A stretch of DNA of 64,000 bases from the NCBI RefSeq assembly GCF_020857975.1, contig NZ_JACWUO010000016.1:20914-84913 (forward strand), read 5' to 3'. Shown here piece by piece: positions 25,377 through 33,817 of the stretch. The DNA comes from Stenotrophomonas rhizophila (GTDB taxonomy: Bacteria; Pseudomonadota; Gammaproteobacteria; Xanthomonadales; Xanthomonadaceae). The notes beneath the pieces were generated by a model that did not search any database, was not told the DNA's origin, and saw only the letters and a program-made list of their open reading frames with translations. Made by a program: the position numbers and the translations under genes. How positions within the stretch are numbered: the first letter of the stretch is position 1; the number at the start of each line of letters is the position of its first letter.

Positions 25377-25532
25377 GGTAGGGTCGATCCTCGATCGACT
25401 GCCGATACCCTCTCCCCACCCGGTGGCAGCATGACCTCCGAACGGAATGCAGCCGACCGGCGGTCGGCTCCACCAAGAGCACACTGTTTCCTTTTTTAGG
25501 TGGGGAGGTGCCGAGCATGGCTCGGCACTACC
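25377..25532. repeat. GTAG-type palindromes between E2 and E3
   Basis: Three repeats lie here. GGTAGGGTCG...CGACTGCC (25377-25403) matches a half of the terminal tandem repeat at 63721. AGCCGACCGGCGGTCGGCT is at 25451-25469. GTGCCGAGCATGGCTCGGCAC followed by TACC is at 25508-25532. The rest of the 725-base gap 25133-25857 holds E2, E3 and no gene. Confidence 0.7.
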
Positions 25533-25616
25533 AGGGCGGAGCGGATCCGCGTTTCGCCGCCCATGGTCGAGGTATGCCGCCCCCCGCTCTTCCCCTGCAC
25601 ACCAGCCAAGTATCCG

Positions 25617-25724
25617 GGGGCCGGGGCGGGTGGGTTTGCGGGACCCTCCATCGCATGGATGCGATGGCGGAGCTTACAGGGACGTACTTGCAGCGTGTCC
25701 CGCAAACCCACCCGCCCCGGCCCC
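25617..25724. repeat. large structured hairpin element E3 (three-way-junction class)
   Basis: The outer arms 25617-25644 and 25697-25724 are perfectly complementary over 28 bases. The 52-base interior has the inner stem CCATCGCAT-GG-ATGCGATGG and a second hairpin around TACAGGGACGTA whose base is GCT/AGC rather than the GCC/GGC of the other copies. The inner halves of the arms resemble those of E2 (GGGTTTGCGGGAC), while the outer halves differ. It ends 133 bases before the kynU start codon. Confidence 0.85.
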
Positions 25725-25857
25725 ATTCCAGTCGATGCACACGCCAGGGGTTTGCCGTTGCGGCTGCCGTTGCTACCGGCCCCACCCACGCCCCCAGATT
25801 CAGCCCAGACCCCCACCACCCGGTAAACTGTCAGCCACTGTCACCGCTGGCCGTACC

Positions 25858-27135
25858 ATGTCCGAGATCCTCAGCCGCACCCATGCCGTTGCCCTGGACG
25901 CCGCCGATCCGCTGCGCGCCATCCGCAACGACTTCGTGTTCCCCCAGCACAACCACCGCGACCAGACCTACTTCGTCGGCAATTCGCTGGGCCTGCAGCC
26001 GCGCGGCGCCAAAGCCGCCGTGCAGGAAGTGATGGACAAGTGGGCCGGCCTGGCCGTCGAAGGCCACTTCACCGGTGACACCCAGTGGCTGCGCTACCAC
26101 CGCCTGGTCAGCGAGCAGCTCGCCCGCGTGGTCGGCGCCCTGCCGTCTGAAGTGGTTGCCATGAACACCCTCAGCGTCAACCTGCACCTGATGATGGTCA
26201 GCTTCTACCGGCCCACCGCGCAGCGTCCGGCGATCCTGATGGAAGCCGGCGCCTTCCCCACCGACCGCCACGCGGTCGAATCGCAGATCCGCTTCCACGG
26301 CTTCGACCCGGCCACCGACCTCATCGAAGTCCAGCCCGACGAACCCAACGGCACGATCTCGCTGCAGGCCATCGAGCGCGCCATCACCGAGCACGGCCCG
26401 CGCCTGGCGCTGGTGCTGTGGCCCGGCGTGCAATACCGCAGCGGCCAGGTGTTCGACCTCGATGCCATCACCCGCATGGCCCGCCTGCAGGGCGCCCGGG
26501 TCGGCTTCGACCTGGCCCACTCGGTCGGCAACGTGCCGCTGCAGCTGCACGACATCGCCCCGGACTTCGCGGTCTGGTGCCACTACAAATACCTCAACGC
26601 CGGCCCCGGTGCGGTCGCCGGCTGTTTCGTGCACGAACGCCACCACCGCGACACCAGCCTGCCCCGCTTCGCCGGCTGGTGGGGGCACGAAGAAGCCACC
26701 CGCTTCAAGATGGCCCCGCAGTTCGTCCCGGCCGTCGGAGCCGAGGGCTGGCAGCTCAGCAACCCGCCCGTGCTCGGCCTGGCGCCGCTGCGCGCAGCCC
26801 TGGACGTGGTCGACAAGGCCGGCGGCATCGCCGCCATGCGCGACAAATCGCTGCGCCTGACCGGCCTGCTCGATGCCCTGGTGCGCGCCCGCCTGGCCGG
26901 CGTGCTCGACGTACTCACCCCCACCGAACCGGACCGCCGCGGTTGCCAGCTCTCGCTGCGCGTGGCCGGCGGCCGCGAACGCGGCCGCAGCCTGTTCGAA
27001 TACCTGCAGACCGTCGGCGTGCTCGGCGACTGGCGCGAGCCGGATGTCATCCGCATCTCGCCCACCCCGCTGTACAACCGCTACCAGGACCTGCACCACT
27101 TCATCGACGAAGTGGAAGCCTGGGCAGGCCTGTAA
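25858..27135 (+). CDS. kynU: kynureninase
   Basis: A 425-residue PLP enzyme that cleaves 3-hydroxykynurenine (and kynurenine) to 3-hydroxyanthranilate and alanine. The PLP-binding lysine is K244 in CHYKYLNAGPGAVAG. Other family marks are FVGNSLGLQPRGAK near residue 40, NTLSVNLHLMM near 102, and FDLAHSVGNVPLQLHD near 220. ATG 25858 begins MSEILSRTHAVALDAADPLR. It lies 35 bases before kmo. In Lysobacteraceae this pathway is known to supply quinolinate for NAD. Confidence 0.96.
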   Translation: MSEILSRTHAVALDAADPLRAIRNDFVFPQHNHRDQTYFVGNSLGLQPRGAKAAVQEVMDKWAGLAVEGHFTGDTQWLRYHRLVSEQLARVVGALPSEVVAMNTLSVNLHLMMVSFYRPTAQRPAILMEAGAFPTDRHAVESQIRFHGFDPATDLIEVQPDEPNGTISLQAIERAITEHGPRLALVLWPGVQYRSGQVFDLDAITRMARLQGARVGFDLAHSVGNVPLQLHDIAPDFAVWCHYKYLNAGPGAVAGCFVHERHHRDTSLPRFAGWWGHEEATRFKMAPQFVPAVGAEGWQLSNPPVLGLAPLRAALDVVDKAGGIAAMRDKSLRLTGLLDALVRARLAGVLDVLTPTEPDRRGCQLSLRVAGGRERGRSLFEYLQTVGVLGDWREPDVIRISPTPLYNRYQDLHHFIDEVEAWAGL

Positions 27136-27170
27136 GCCCGTCTGCCCTCCCCGCCCCCACGGACACCGCC

Positions 27171-28538
27171 TTGATCGCTACCCCCTCCCGCTCGCTGAGC
27201 ATCATCGGCGCCGGCCTGGCCGGCTCCCTGCTCGCCATCCTGCTGTCCCGCCAGGGCTGGCGGATCACCCTGTACGAACGCCGCGGCGACCCGCGCGTGA
27301 GCGACTACGAGTCCGGCCGCTCGATCAACCTGGCGCTGGCCGAACGCGGCCGCAATGCGCTGCGCCAGGCCGGCGTCGAAGACGCGGTGATGGCCAAGGC
27401 GGTGATGATGCGCGGGCGCATGGTCCACCCACGGCAGGGCCAGCCGCAGCTGCAACGCTATGGCCGCGACGACAGCGAGGTGATCTGGTCGATCCACCGC
27501 AGGGACCTCAACACCACCTTGCTGCAGCTGGCCGAAGACGCCGGCGCCACCGTGCATTTCCATCGCCGCCTGCATACGGTCGACTTCGACGCCGGCTACG
27601 CGCGCTTCATCGACGACCGCGACGACCAGCCGCATGACATCCGCTTCGACACCCTGATCGGGGCCGACGGTGCCGGCTCGGCCCTGCGCGCGGCGATGAA
27701 CCGCAAACAGCCACTGGACGAGCGCACCGAGTTCCTCGACCACTCCTACAAGGAGCTGGAGATCCCGCCGACCGCCGACGGCGGCTTCCGCATCGAGGCC
27801 AATGCGCTGCACATCTGGCCACGCGGACACTACATGTGCATCGCCCTGCCCAACCACGAAGGCACCTTCACCGTCACCCTGTTCCTGCCCAACGAAGGCG
27901 ACCCGAGTTTTGCCACCACCAACAGCGGCGCCGAAGCCGAAGCCCTGTTCGCGCGCGATTTCCCCGACGCGCTGGCGCTGATCCCCAACCTGCGCCGCGA
28001 CTGGGAAGAACATCCGCCCGGCCTGCTCGGCACCCTGCACCTGGCCCACTGGCACCTGCAGGGCCGCGCGGTACTGCTCGGCGATGCCGCGCATGCGATG
28101 GTGCCCTTCCACGGCCAGGGCATGAACTGCGCCTTCGAGGACTGCATCGCGCTGGCCGGCCACCTGCTGGAACAGGATTCGCTGGCCGAGGCCTTCGCCG
28201 CCTTCGAGGCCGACCGCAAGCCCAATGCCCAGGCCATCCAGCAGATGGCGCTGGAAAACTACCTGGAAATGCGCGACCGCGTCGCCGACCCGCAGTTCCT
28301 GCTCCAGCGCGAACTGGAACAGGCACTGCAGGCGCGCTGGCCGACCCGCTTCGTGCCGCACTACACGATGGTCACCTTCCTGCACACCCCGTACGCGGTG
28401 GCGCTGGAACGCACCGAGCTGCAGCGGCACATCCTCCAGGACGCCACCGCCGGGCACGACAGCCTGGACCGCATCGACTGGACCGCGCTGGAGCGCATCG
28501 TGCACGCGCAGTTGCCCGTGCTAGAGGGCGCGCACTGA
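27171..28538 (+). CDS. kmo: kynurenine 3-monooxygenase
   Basis: A 455-residue FAD hydroxylase acting between kynurenine and 3-hydroxykynurenine. The FAD dinucleotide motif is SIIGAGLAGSLLAILLSR at the N-terminus; the second FAD motif is LLGDAAHAMVPFHGQGMNC. The substrate-binding region includes YESGRSINLALAERGR. No ATG fits. TTG 27171 gives the usual family length and is chosen as the start, with only weak ribosome-site similarity; it follows kynU by 35 bases. The stop codon overlaps the sbcB start (TGATG). Confidence 0.93.
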   Translation: MIATPSRSLSIIGAGLAGSLLAILLSRQGWRITLYERRGDPRVSDYESGRSINLALAERGRNALRQAGVEDAVMAKAVMMRGRMVHPRQGQPQLQRYGRDDSEVIWSIHRRDLNTTLLQLAEDAGATVHFHRRLHTVDFDAGYARFIDDRDDQPHDIRFDTLIGADGAGSALRAAMNRKQPLDERTEFLDHSYKELEIPPTADGGFRIEANALHIWPRGHYMCIALPNHEGTFTVTLFLPNEGDPSFATTNSGAEAEALFARDFPDALALIPNLRRDWEEHPPGLLGTLHLAHWHLQGRAVLLGDAAHAMVPFHGQGMNCAFEDCIALAGHLLEQDSLAEAFAAFEADRKPNAQAIQQMALENYLEMRDRVADPQFLLQRELEQALQARWPTRFVPHYTMVTFLHTPYAVALERTELQRHILQDATAGHDSLDRIDWTALERIVHAQLPVLEGAH

Positions 28539-29977
28539 TGACTGACAGCTTCCTGTTCTACGACCTGGAAACCTTCGGCCAGGACCCGCGCCGTACCCGC
28601 ATCGCGCAGTTCGCCGGCATCCGCACCGATGCCGACCTGAACATCATCGACGAGCCGGTCAGCTTCTACGTCAAGCCCGCCGACGACATCCTGCCCTCGC
28701 CGATCGCCACCCTGATCACCGGGATCACCCCGCAGCACGCGCTGCAGGCAGGCATCAGCGAAGCCGAGGCGTTCTCGCGCATCAACGACCTGATGGCGAG
28801 GCCGGGCACCTGCACGCTGGGCTACAACACGCTGCGCTTCGACGACGAGTTCGTCCGCCACGGCCTGTTCCGCAATTTCTACGATCCCTACGAGCGCGAG
28901 TGGCGCAACGGCAACTCGCGCTGGGACCTGCTGGACATGATGCGCCTGCTGCATGCACTGCGCCCGGACGGCGTGGTCTGGCCACAGCGCGAAGACGGCG
29001 CCACCTCGTTCAAGCTCGAACAACTGGCCAGCGCCAACCAGGTGCGCCAGGGCGACGCCCACGAAGCGCTGTCGGACGTGCATGCCACCATCGGCCTGGC
29101 CCGGTTGTTCAAGCAGGCCCAGCCGCGGTTGTGGGAGTACGCGCTGAAGCTGCGCGACAAGCGCTTTGTCGGCGGCCTGCTGGATGTCGATGCGATGCAG
29201 CCGGTGCTGCACATTTCCATGCGCTACCCGGCCCAGCGGCTGTGCGCCGCCCCGGTGCTGCCGCTGGCGCGCCACCCGTTCATCAACAACCGCGTCATCG
29301 TGCTCGACCTGGACGGCGACATCGCGCCGCTGCTGGAGCTGCCGCCGGAAACCATCGCCGCACGCCTGTATACCCGCGCGGCGGACATGGCCGAAGGCGA
29401 GCAGCGCGTGCCGCTCAAGGAAGTGCACCTCAACAAGGTGCCGGCGCTGGTGGCATGGAACCACCTGCGCCCGGCCGACCATGCGCGCCTGGGCCTGGAC
29501 GTGGCCGCGATCGAGGCCAAGGCCGCGCAGCTGCGCGCGCTGGGCCCGGCGCTGGCCGAGAAGGTCCGCCAGGTGTTCGGCGGCGAGCGCGCACGGGGCC
29601 CCAGCGATGTCGACGCCTCGCTGTATGACGGCTTCCTTGCCGATGGCGACAAGGCCTTGATGGCCCGCATCCGCACCAGCCCGCCGGCCGAGCTGGCCAG
29701 CTTCGCCGAGCGCCTGCGCGATCCGCGCATGCCCGAGCTGCTGTTCCGCTACCGCGCGCGCAACCATCCCGACAGCCTGGATGCGACCGAGCGCACGCGC
29801 TGGAACCACTACCGCCGCCAGCGCCTGCTGGGCGACACCGCGCTGGGCGAGCAGACCCTGCCGCAGTACCGCGCGCAGCTGGAGGCGCTGGCCACCGAGC
29901 ACGCCACCGACCCGGGCAAGCTGGCGTTGTTGCAGCAGCTGCGCGACTGGGGCACCCACCTGGAGCAGAGCCTGTGA
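28538..29977 (+). CDS. sbcB: exodeoxyribonuclease I
   Basis: A 479-residue 3'-to-5' single-strand DNA exonuclease of the DEDD family. The first acidic pair is in FYDLETFG (D9 and E11). A DEDD acid lies in ALSDVHATIGLARLF, and NTLRFDDEFVRH carries another. The C-terminal SH3-like and helical domains are present up to the end. It begins one base inside the kmo stop codon and ends four bases inside the DUF2461 start, so it sits in a tightly packed operon with genes of unrelated function. Confidence 0.95.
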   Translation: MTDSFLFYDLETFGQDPRRTRIAQFAGIRTDADLNIIDEPVSFYVKPADDILPSPIATLITGITPQHALQAGISEAEAFSRINDLMARPGTCTLGYNTLRFDDEFVRHGLFRNFYDPYEREWRNGNSRWDLLDMMRLLHALRPDGVVWPQREDGATSFKLEQLASANQVRQGDAHEALSDVHATIGLARLFKQAQPRLWEYALKLRDKRFVGGLLDVDAMQPVLHISMRYPAQRLCAAPVLPLARHPFINNRVIVLDLDGDIAPLLELPPETIAARLYTRAADMAEGEQRVPLKEVHLNKVPALVAWNHLRPADHARLGLDVAAIEAKAAQLRALGPALAEKVRQVFGGERARGPSDVDASLYDGFLADGDKALMARIRTSPPAELASFAERLRDPRMPELLFRYRARNHPDSLDATERTRWNHYRRQRLLGDTALGEQTLPQYRAQLEALATEHATDPGKLALLQQLRDWGTHLEQSL

Positions 29978-30660
29978 GTACCTATTTCACCCCTGCCAGC
30001 TTCACCTTCCTGCGCGGGCTGGCCCGCCACAACGACAAGACCTGGTTCAACGAGCACAAGCCCAAGTACGAAGCGCACGTACGCGAACCGTTCCTGCGCC
30101 TGATCACCGACCTGCAGCCGGACCTGGCCGCGGTCAGCCCGCACTTCCGCGCCGACCCGCGCAGCGTCGGCGGCTCGCTGTTCCGCATCTACCGGGATGC
30201 GCGCTTCTCCAATGACAAGTCGCCGTACAAGACCTGGCAGGGCGCGCGGTTGTTCCATGAGCGCCGCAAGCAGGTGCCGGCGCCGTCGTTCTACATCCAC
30301 CTGCAGCCCGGCGGCAGCTTCGTCGGCGCCGGCCTGTGGCACCCCGAGCCGGCCACCCAGCGCAAGCTGCGGCACTTCATCGTCGACAACCCGGGCAGCT
30401 GGAAGGCCGCTGCGCACTCGCCGGTGCTGCGCAGGAAATTCGACTTCGAACAAAGCGAAAAGCTGGTGCGGGCGCCGCGCGGCTTCGAGCCGGACTTCGA
30501 GTTCATCGACGATCTCAAGCACCGCAACTGGGTATTCTGGCGCGCGTTGGACGATGCGGTGATGACCGGCCCGCGGCTGCGCCAGACCCTGGCCGCCGAC
30601 CTGGCCACCCTCGGCCCGTTCGTGGACTACCTGTGCGCGGCACTGGACCTGGAATTCTGA
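29974..30660 (+). CDS. DUF2461 domain protein
   Basis: A 228-residue protein of the DUF2461/TIGR02453 family, function unknown, starting at GTG 29974 that overlaps the sbcB stop (GTGA). Typical pieces are FTFLRGLARHNDKTWFNEHK at the N-terminus, SLFRIYRDARFSNDKSPYK near residue 70, and GLWHPEPATQRKLRHFIVD near 120. It is cytoplasmic with no membrane segments. Confidence 0.9.
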   Translation: MSTYFTPASFTFLRGLARHNDKTWFNEHKPKYEAHVREPFLRLITDLQPDLAAVSPHFRADPRSVGGSLFRIYRDARFSNDKSPYKTWQGARLFHERRKQVPAPSFYIHLQPGGSFVGAGLWHPEPATQRKLRHFIVDNPGSWKAAAHSPVLRRKFDFEQSEKLVRAPRGFEPDFEFIDDLKHRNWVFWRALDDAVMTGPRLRQTLAADLATLGPFVDYLCAALDLEF

Positions 30661-30749
30661 CCATCACCCCGCGCCTGGACCGGCGGCCTTCACGCCGATT
30701 GACGCGCGCTGCGGCAAGCTCATCGAGGACTCCTGCCGATGCGTGATAC

Positions 30750-31325
30750 ATGAAGAAACTGCCCTGGGTGCTGCTGGCCGTGCTGCTGTTGCTGGGCGGG
30801 ATCGGCGTCAGCGGCCCCTACCTGACCCTGCGCGGCCTGGCCAAGGCGATCGAAACCGGCGACACCGCCAAGCTCGACCGCTATGTCGATTTCCCGATGC
30901 TGCGCGCCAACCTGCGCGCCCAGCTCAACGACTACGTGGTGCGCCGCGCCGGGCCGGAGCTGCAATCGAACCTGCTCGGCGCGCTGCTGCTGGGTGCCAG
31001 CGAGAAGCTCACCGGCACCGCGGTGGACGCGATGGTCACCCCGACCGGGATCGACGCATTGCTGGAAGGTCATACCCTGTGGAAGCGCGCCAGCAACGAC
31101 CTGGAAAGCAGCGACGCCTACGCCGCGCCGCGCAAGCCGCGGCCACTGCAGGGCGCCGAACACCATTTCCAGTCGCTGTCGCGCTTCACCGCCACCGCCC
31201 GCACCCCGCAGGGCGCGCCGCTGGTATTCGTGCTGCAGCGCTCGGGCCTGCGCTGGAAACTGGTGGATATCCGCCTGCCGCTGGAGGATACACAGGTCGC
31301 GCCGATGGTATTGCCGATCCGGTAG
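30750..31325 (+). CDS. DUF2939 family membrane-anchored protein
   Basis: A 191-residue protein with one N-terminal hydrophobic segment (LPWVLLAVLLLLGGIGVSGP) acting as signal anchor, followed by a periplasmic-type domain. The DUF2939 marks are GPYLTLRGLAKAIETGD and LDRYVDFPMLRANLRAQL. The function is unknown. The TAG stop codon is the TAG of a GTAG palindrome starting at 31322. An 89-base gap separates it from the preceding gene. Confidence 0.85.
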   Translation: MKKLPWVLLAVLLLLGGIGVSGPYLTLRGLAKAIETGDTAKLDRYVDFPMLRANLRAQLNDYVVRRAGPELQSNLLGALLLGASEKLTGTAVDAMVTPTGIDALLEGHTLWKRASNDLESSDAYAAPRKPRPLQGAEHHFQSLSRFTATARTPQGAPLVFVLQRSGLRWKLVDIRLPLEDTQVAPMVLPIR

Positions 31326-31415
31326 GTATCCGCCGTTGGTGGATACGCTGCAGTGCCGATCATCGGTATGCGCCACCACCCACGGCCCGCGCCACCACCA
31401 ACGGTGGTGGCCTAC
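31322..31415. repeat. SMAG-type palindrome pair at the DUF2939 stop codon
   Basis: GTAG followed by GTATCC...GGATAC at 31322-31346, then an inverted copy GCCACCACC-AAC-GGTGGTGGC-CTAC at 31391-31415. The arms of the two differ, but each is self-complementary. The first GTAG contains the TAG stop codon. Confidence 0.8.
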
Positions 31416-31449
31416 CGCCGGCGCCCGCACCGCCCGTTCCGGCGGTGGA

Positions 31450-32397
31450 TCACCCGTCGTTGGCCACGCCATGCGGCACGTGCCCGGCGGCCACGCTCTG
31501 GTGCTGGCGGGCGCTGTCGATGTTGTGCTGGGAATCGTCGAAGAAGATGTCCGCGCCGAACGCCTCCAGGAACGGCCCCTTGTGGCGGCCGCCCAGGAAC
31601 AGCGCCTCGTCCAGGCGCACGCCCCACTCGCGCAGGGTGCGGATCACCCGCTCATGCGCCGGCGCCGAGCGTGCGGTGACCAGCGCGGTGCGGATCGGCG
31701 CATCTTCGCCGGACGGGAACACCGCCTGCAGCGTGTGCAGCGCGGACAGGAAATTGCGGAACGGGCCGCCACTGAGCGGCTCGCGCGCGTTCTCGCGCTC
31801 ATGCCGGCCGAACGCTTCCACGCCCTGCTCGCGCGAGATGCGTTCGCTTTCATCGCCGAAGATCACCGCATCGCCGTCGAAGGCGATGCGCAGCTGGCCC
31901 AGCGGCCGGCCCAGGTCGACCTGTTCGGCCGCGGCGATGGTCTCGCCCGGCGGCTTGGGCAGGATGGTGGCCGCGGCAATGCCATGGGCCAGCGCGCGGC
32001 GCACCGATTCGGGATTGGCCGACAGGAACAGGTCGGTGCCGAACGGCTTGACGTACGGCCAGGTGGGCTCGCCGGCGGTGAAGGTGGCGCGGATGATGCC
32101 CAGCCCGTAGTGCTGGATCGAATTGAAGATGCGCAGGCCGGTATCGGCCGAGTTGCGCGACAGCAGGATCACTTCCACCCGCGGCGACTCCGGCGACTGG
32201 CCCTGGTTGAGCGCCAGCAGCTTGCGCACCACCGGGAAGGCCACGCCGGGGCGCAGCACGTCGTCCTCGTGCTGGCGCTGGTACTCGGCGTAGGCGTCCA
32301 CACCTTCGGCCTCGAACAGCGCATGGCCTTCTTCCAGGTCGAACAGCGCGCGCGAGGTCACAGCTACGGTCAGCAAACGGGGGGTGTTGTCGCCCAT
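31450..32397 (-). CDS. 5'-nucleotidase (cytosolic 5'-nucleotidase 1-like)
   Basis: A 315-residue member of the 5'-nucleotidase family related to eukaryotic cytosolic NT5C1 (Pfam PF06189 by recall). Marks are TVAVTSRALFDLEEGHALFE near the N-terminus, VEVILLSRNSADTGLRIFNS near residue 75, and the HAD-type RIAFDGDAVIFGDESE near 170 with the catalytic FDGD. GRHKGPFLEAFGADIFFDDS lies near the C-terminus. It should dephosphorylate nucleoside monophosphates. ATG 32397 is used; an in-frame GTG nine bases upstream is less likely. Confidence 0.85.
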   Translation of the reverse strand: MGDNTPRLLTVAVTSRALFDLEEGHALFEAEGVDAYAEYQRQHEDDVLRPGVAFPVVRKLLALNQGQSPESPRVEVILLSRNSADTGLRIFNSIQHYGLGIIRATFTAGEPTWPYVKPFGTDLFLSANPESVRRALAHGIAAATILPKPPGETIAAAEQVDLGRPLGQLRIAFDGDAVIFGDESERISREQGVEAFGRHERENAREPLSGGPFRNFLSALHTLQAVFPSGEDAPIRTALVTARSAPAHERVIRTLREWGVRLDEALFLGGRHKGPFLEAFGADIFFDDSQHNIDSARQHQSVAAGHVPHGVANDG

Positions 32398-32446
32398 GGC
32401 AGTCACAGATCCAATGCGGCCAACGTGGCCGGCCAGCTATTGTCGG

Positions 32447-33217
32447 TCAAAACATGAACTGTTCGCTGAGGATCCGGTCTTCCAGGTTGTGTTCCGGATC
32501 GAACAGCAGGGTCACCCGGCGCTCGCGCGACTCGCGGATGGTCACTTCGATCACGTCGCGGGTCTCGTGCGAGTCGGCGGTGACGCTGACCGGGCGCTTG
32601 TACGGGTCCAGCACCCGGAACCGCACTTCGGTGTCGGCCTTGAGGATGGCCCCGCGCCAGCGCCGCGGGCGGTAGGGCGCCAGCGGGGTCAGCGCGATGG
32701 TATGCGAGCCCAGCGGCAGGATTGGGCCATGCGCGGAATAGTTGTAGGCGGTGCTGCCGGCCGGGGTGGCCACCAGCACGCCGTCGCCGATCAGCTCCGC
32801 CACCCGTTCCTGGCCGTTGAGGTCCACGCCGATATGCGCGGCCTGGCGGGTCTGGCGCAGCAGTGAGACGTCGTTATAGGCCAGCGAGCCGGTGGTGGTA
32901 CCCGATTCGGTCAGCGCCAGCATCTCCAGCGGGCGCAGGTTGGCCGGTTCGGCCGCGACCAGCCGTGCCGGCAGATCGTCGTCGCGGAACTGGTTCATCA
33001 GGAAGCCGACCGTGCCCAGTTTCATGCCGAACACCGGCTTGCCCAGCGCCGCGTGGCGGTGCAGGGTCTGCAGCATGAAGCCATCGCCACCGAGCGGGCA
33101 CAGCACATCGGCCTGCTCGGGCGGGCAATGGCCATAACGGTCCAGCATCAGCGCCAGCGCCTGCTGGGCCGCCTCGGTGTTGCTGGCCAGGAAAGCGATA
33201 CGGTAGGTGTCGCTCAT
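32447..33217 (-). CDS. nadK: NAD kinase
   Basis: A 256-residue short-form NAD kinase that makes NADP. The active-site GGDG lies at 43-46 ([11 protein letters not shown]), followed by NE/D-type YNDVSLLRQ near residue 120 and the conserved [22 protein letters not shown]. It lacks the N-terminal extension of the E. coli enzyme (292 residues), as in other xanthomonads. It is 49 bases upstream of the nucleotidase gene on the same strand and may share a transcript with it. Confidence 0.95.
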   Translation of the reverse strand: MSDTYRIAFLASNTEAAQQALALMLDRYGHCPPEQADVLCPLGGDGFMLQTLHRHAALGKPVFGMKLGTVGFLMNQFRDDDLPARLVAAEPANLRPLEMLALTESGTTTGSLAYNDVSLLRQTRQAAHIGVDLNGQERVAELIGDGVLVATPAGSTAYNYSAHGPILPLGSHTIALTPLAPYRPRRWRGAILKADTEVRFRVLDPYKRPVSVTADSHETRDVIEVTIRESRERRVTLLFDPEHNLEDRILSEQFMF

Positions 33218-33296
33218 CGGTGAATCCGGTGGGGCGGTATGTTGCTAGAGCATACCTGCCGCACCACAGCAAAGCAGCCGCCACCCGCCGTTCTGA

Positions 33297-33404
33297 GTTG
33301 GGGGCGGGGGGTGTGGATTCACGAGACACGCCGCAAGTACATCCGTGTAGGCTCCGCGGCGCCATCCATGGCGCCGAGGGTCCCGTGAACCCACACCCCC
33401 CAAC
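33297..33404. repeat. large structured hairpin element E4 (three-way-junction class, less perfect arms)
   Basis: The left arm 33297-33327 and right arm 33380-33404 pair over 23 of 25 positions, with about six extra bases in a G-rich run of the left arm. The 52-base interior, read on the minus strand, has the inner stem CGGCGCCAT-GG-ATGGCGCCG and the second hairpin TACA-CGGA-TGTA with GCC/GGC at its base. Compared with E5, four base pairs of the first inner stem are changed on both sides. Confidence 0.82.
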
Positions 33405-33579
33405 CCTCGACAGTTGGCTGGTTGCCATGGAAGAGCGAAAAGCTGGCGAGCACTGGGTTCCTGTATAGGTTATGAGGTCGGGCATTGAAGAGCAGCCATT
33501 CGTTAGACGCCCCTCCAACGTCAGCGCACGTGCTGTGCTTCTGCACTTTGCTCTGCAATGGCCACCGATGAACTGTCGA

Positions 33580-33685
33580 GGCCGGGGCTGTGTGGGTTCA
33601 CGGGACCCTCCACCGCATGGATGCGGTGGCGGAGCCTACAGGGACGTACTTGCGGCGTGTCCCGTGAACCCACACAGTCCCGGCC
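33580..33685. repeat. large structured hairpin element E5 (three-way-junction class)
   Basis: The outer arms 33580-33606 and 33659-33685 pair at 26 of 27 positions, and the exception is a G-T type change. The 52-base interior has the inner stem CCACCGCAT-GG-ATGCGGTGG and the second hairpin around TACAGGGACGTA. It is inverted relative to E4, 176 bases away. The 600-base gap 33218-33817 holds E4, E5 and the gdhB terminator, and no gene. Confidence 0.85.
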
Positions 33686-33740
33686 AGCCCAAGCGCCAAC
33701 GGCACTCGCTGCTTTGCAGCTTTTCCGCACCAAGCCAAAC

Positions 33741-33776
33741 AACCAAACAAAAACGGCCCCGCGTGAGCGGGGCCGT
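33741..33776 (-). terminator. intrinsic terminator of the glutamate dehydrogenase gene
   Basis: On the minus strand the stem ACGGCCCCGC / GCGGGGCCGT (loop TCAC) is followed by TTTTGTTTGGTT. It lies about 40 bases after the stop codon of the glutamate dehydrogenase gene and points toward element E5. Confidence 0.88.
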
Positions 33777-33817
33777 CCGTTTGTAGCATCAGCCAAGCAA
33801 ACGCCCGGCGTTACACG

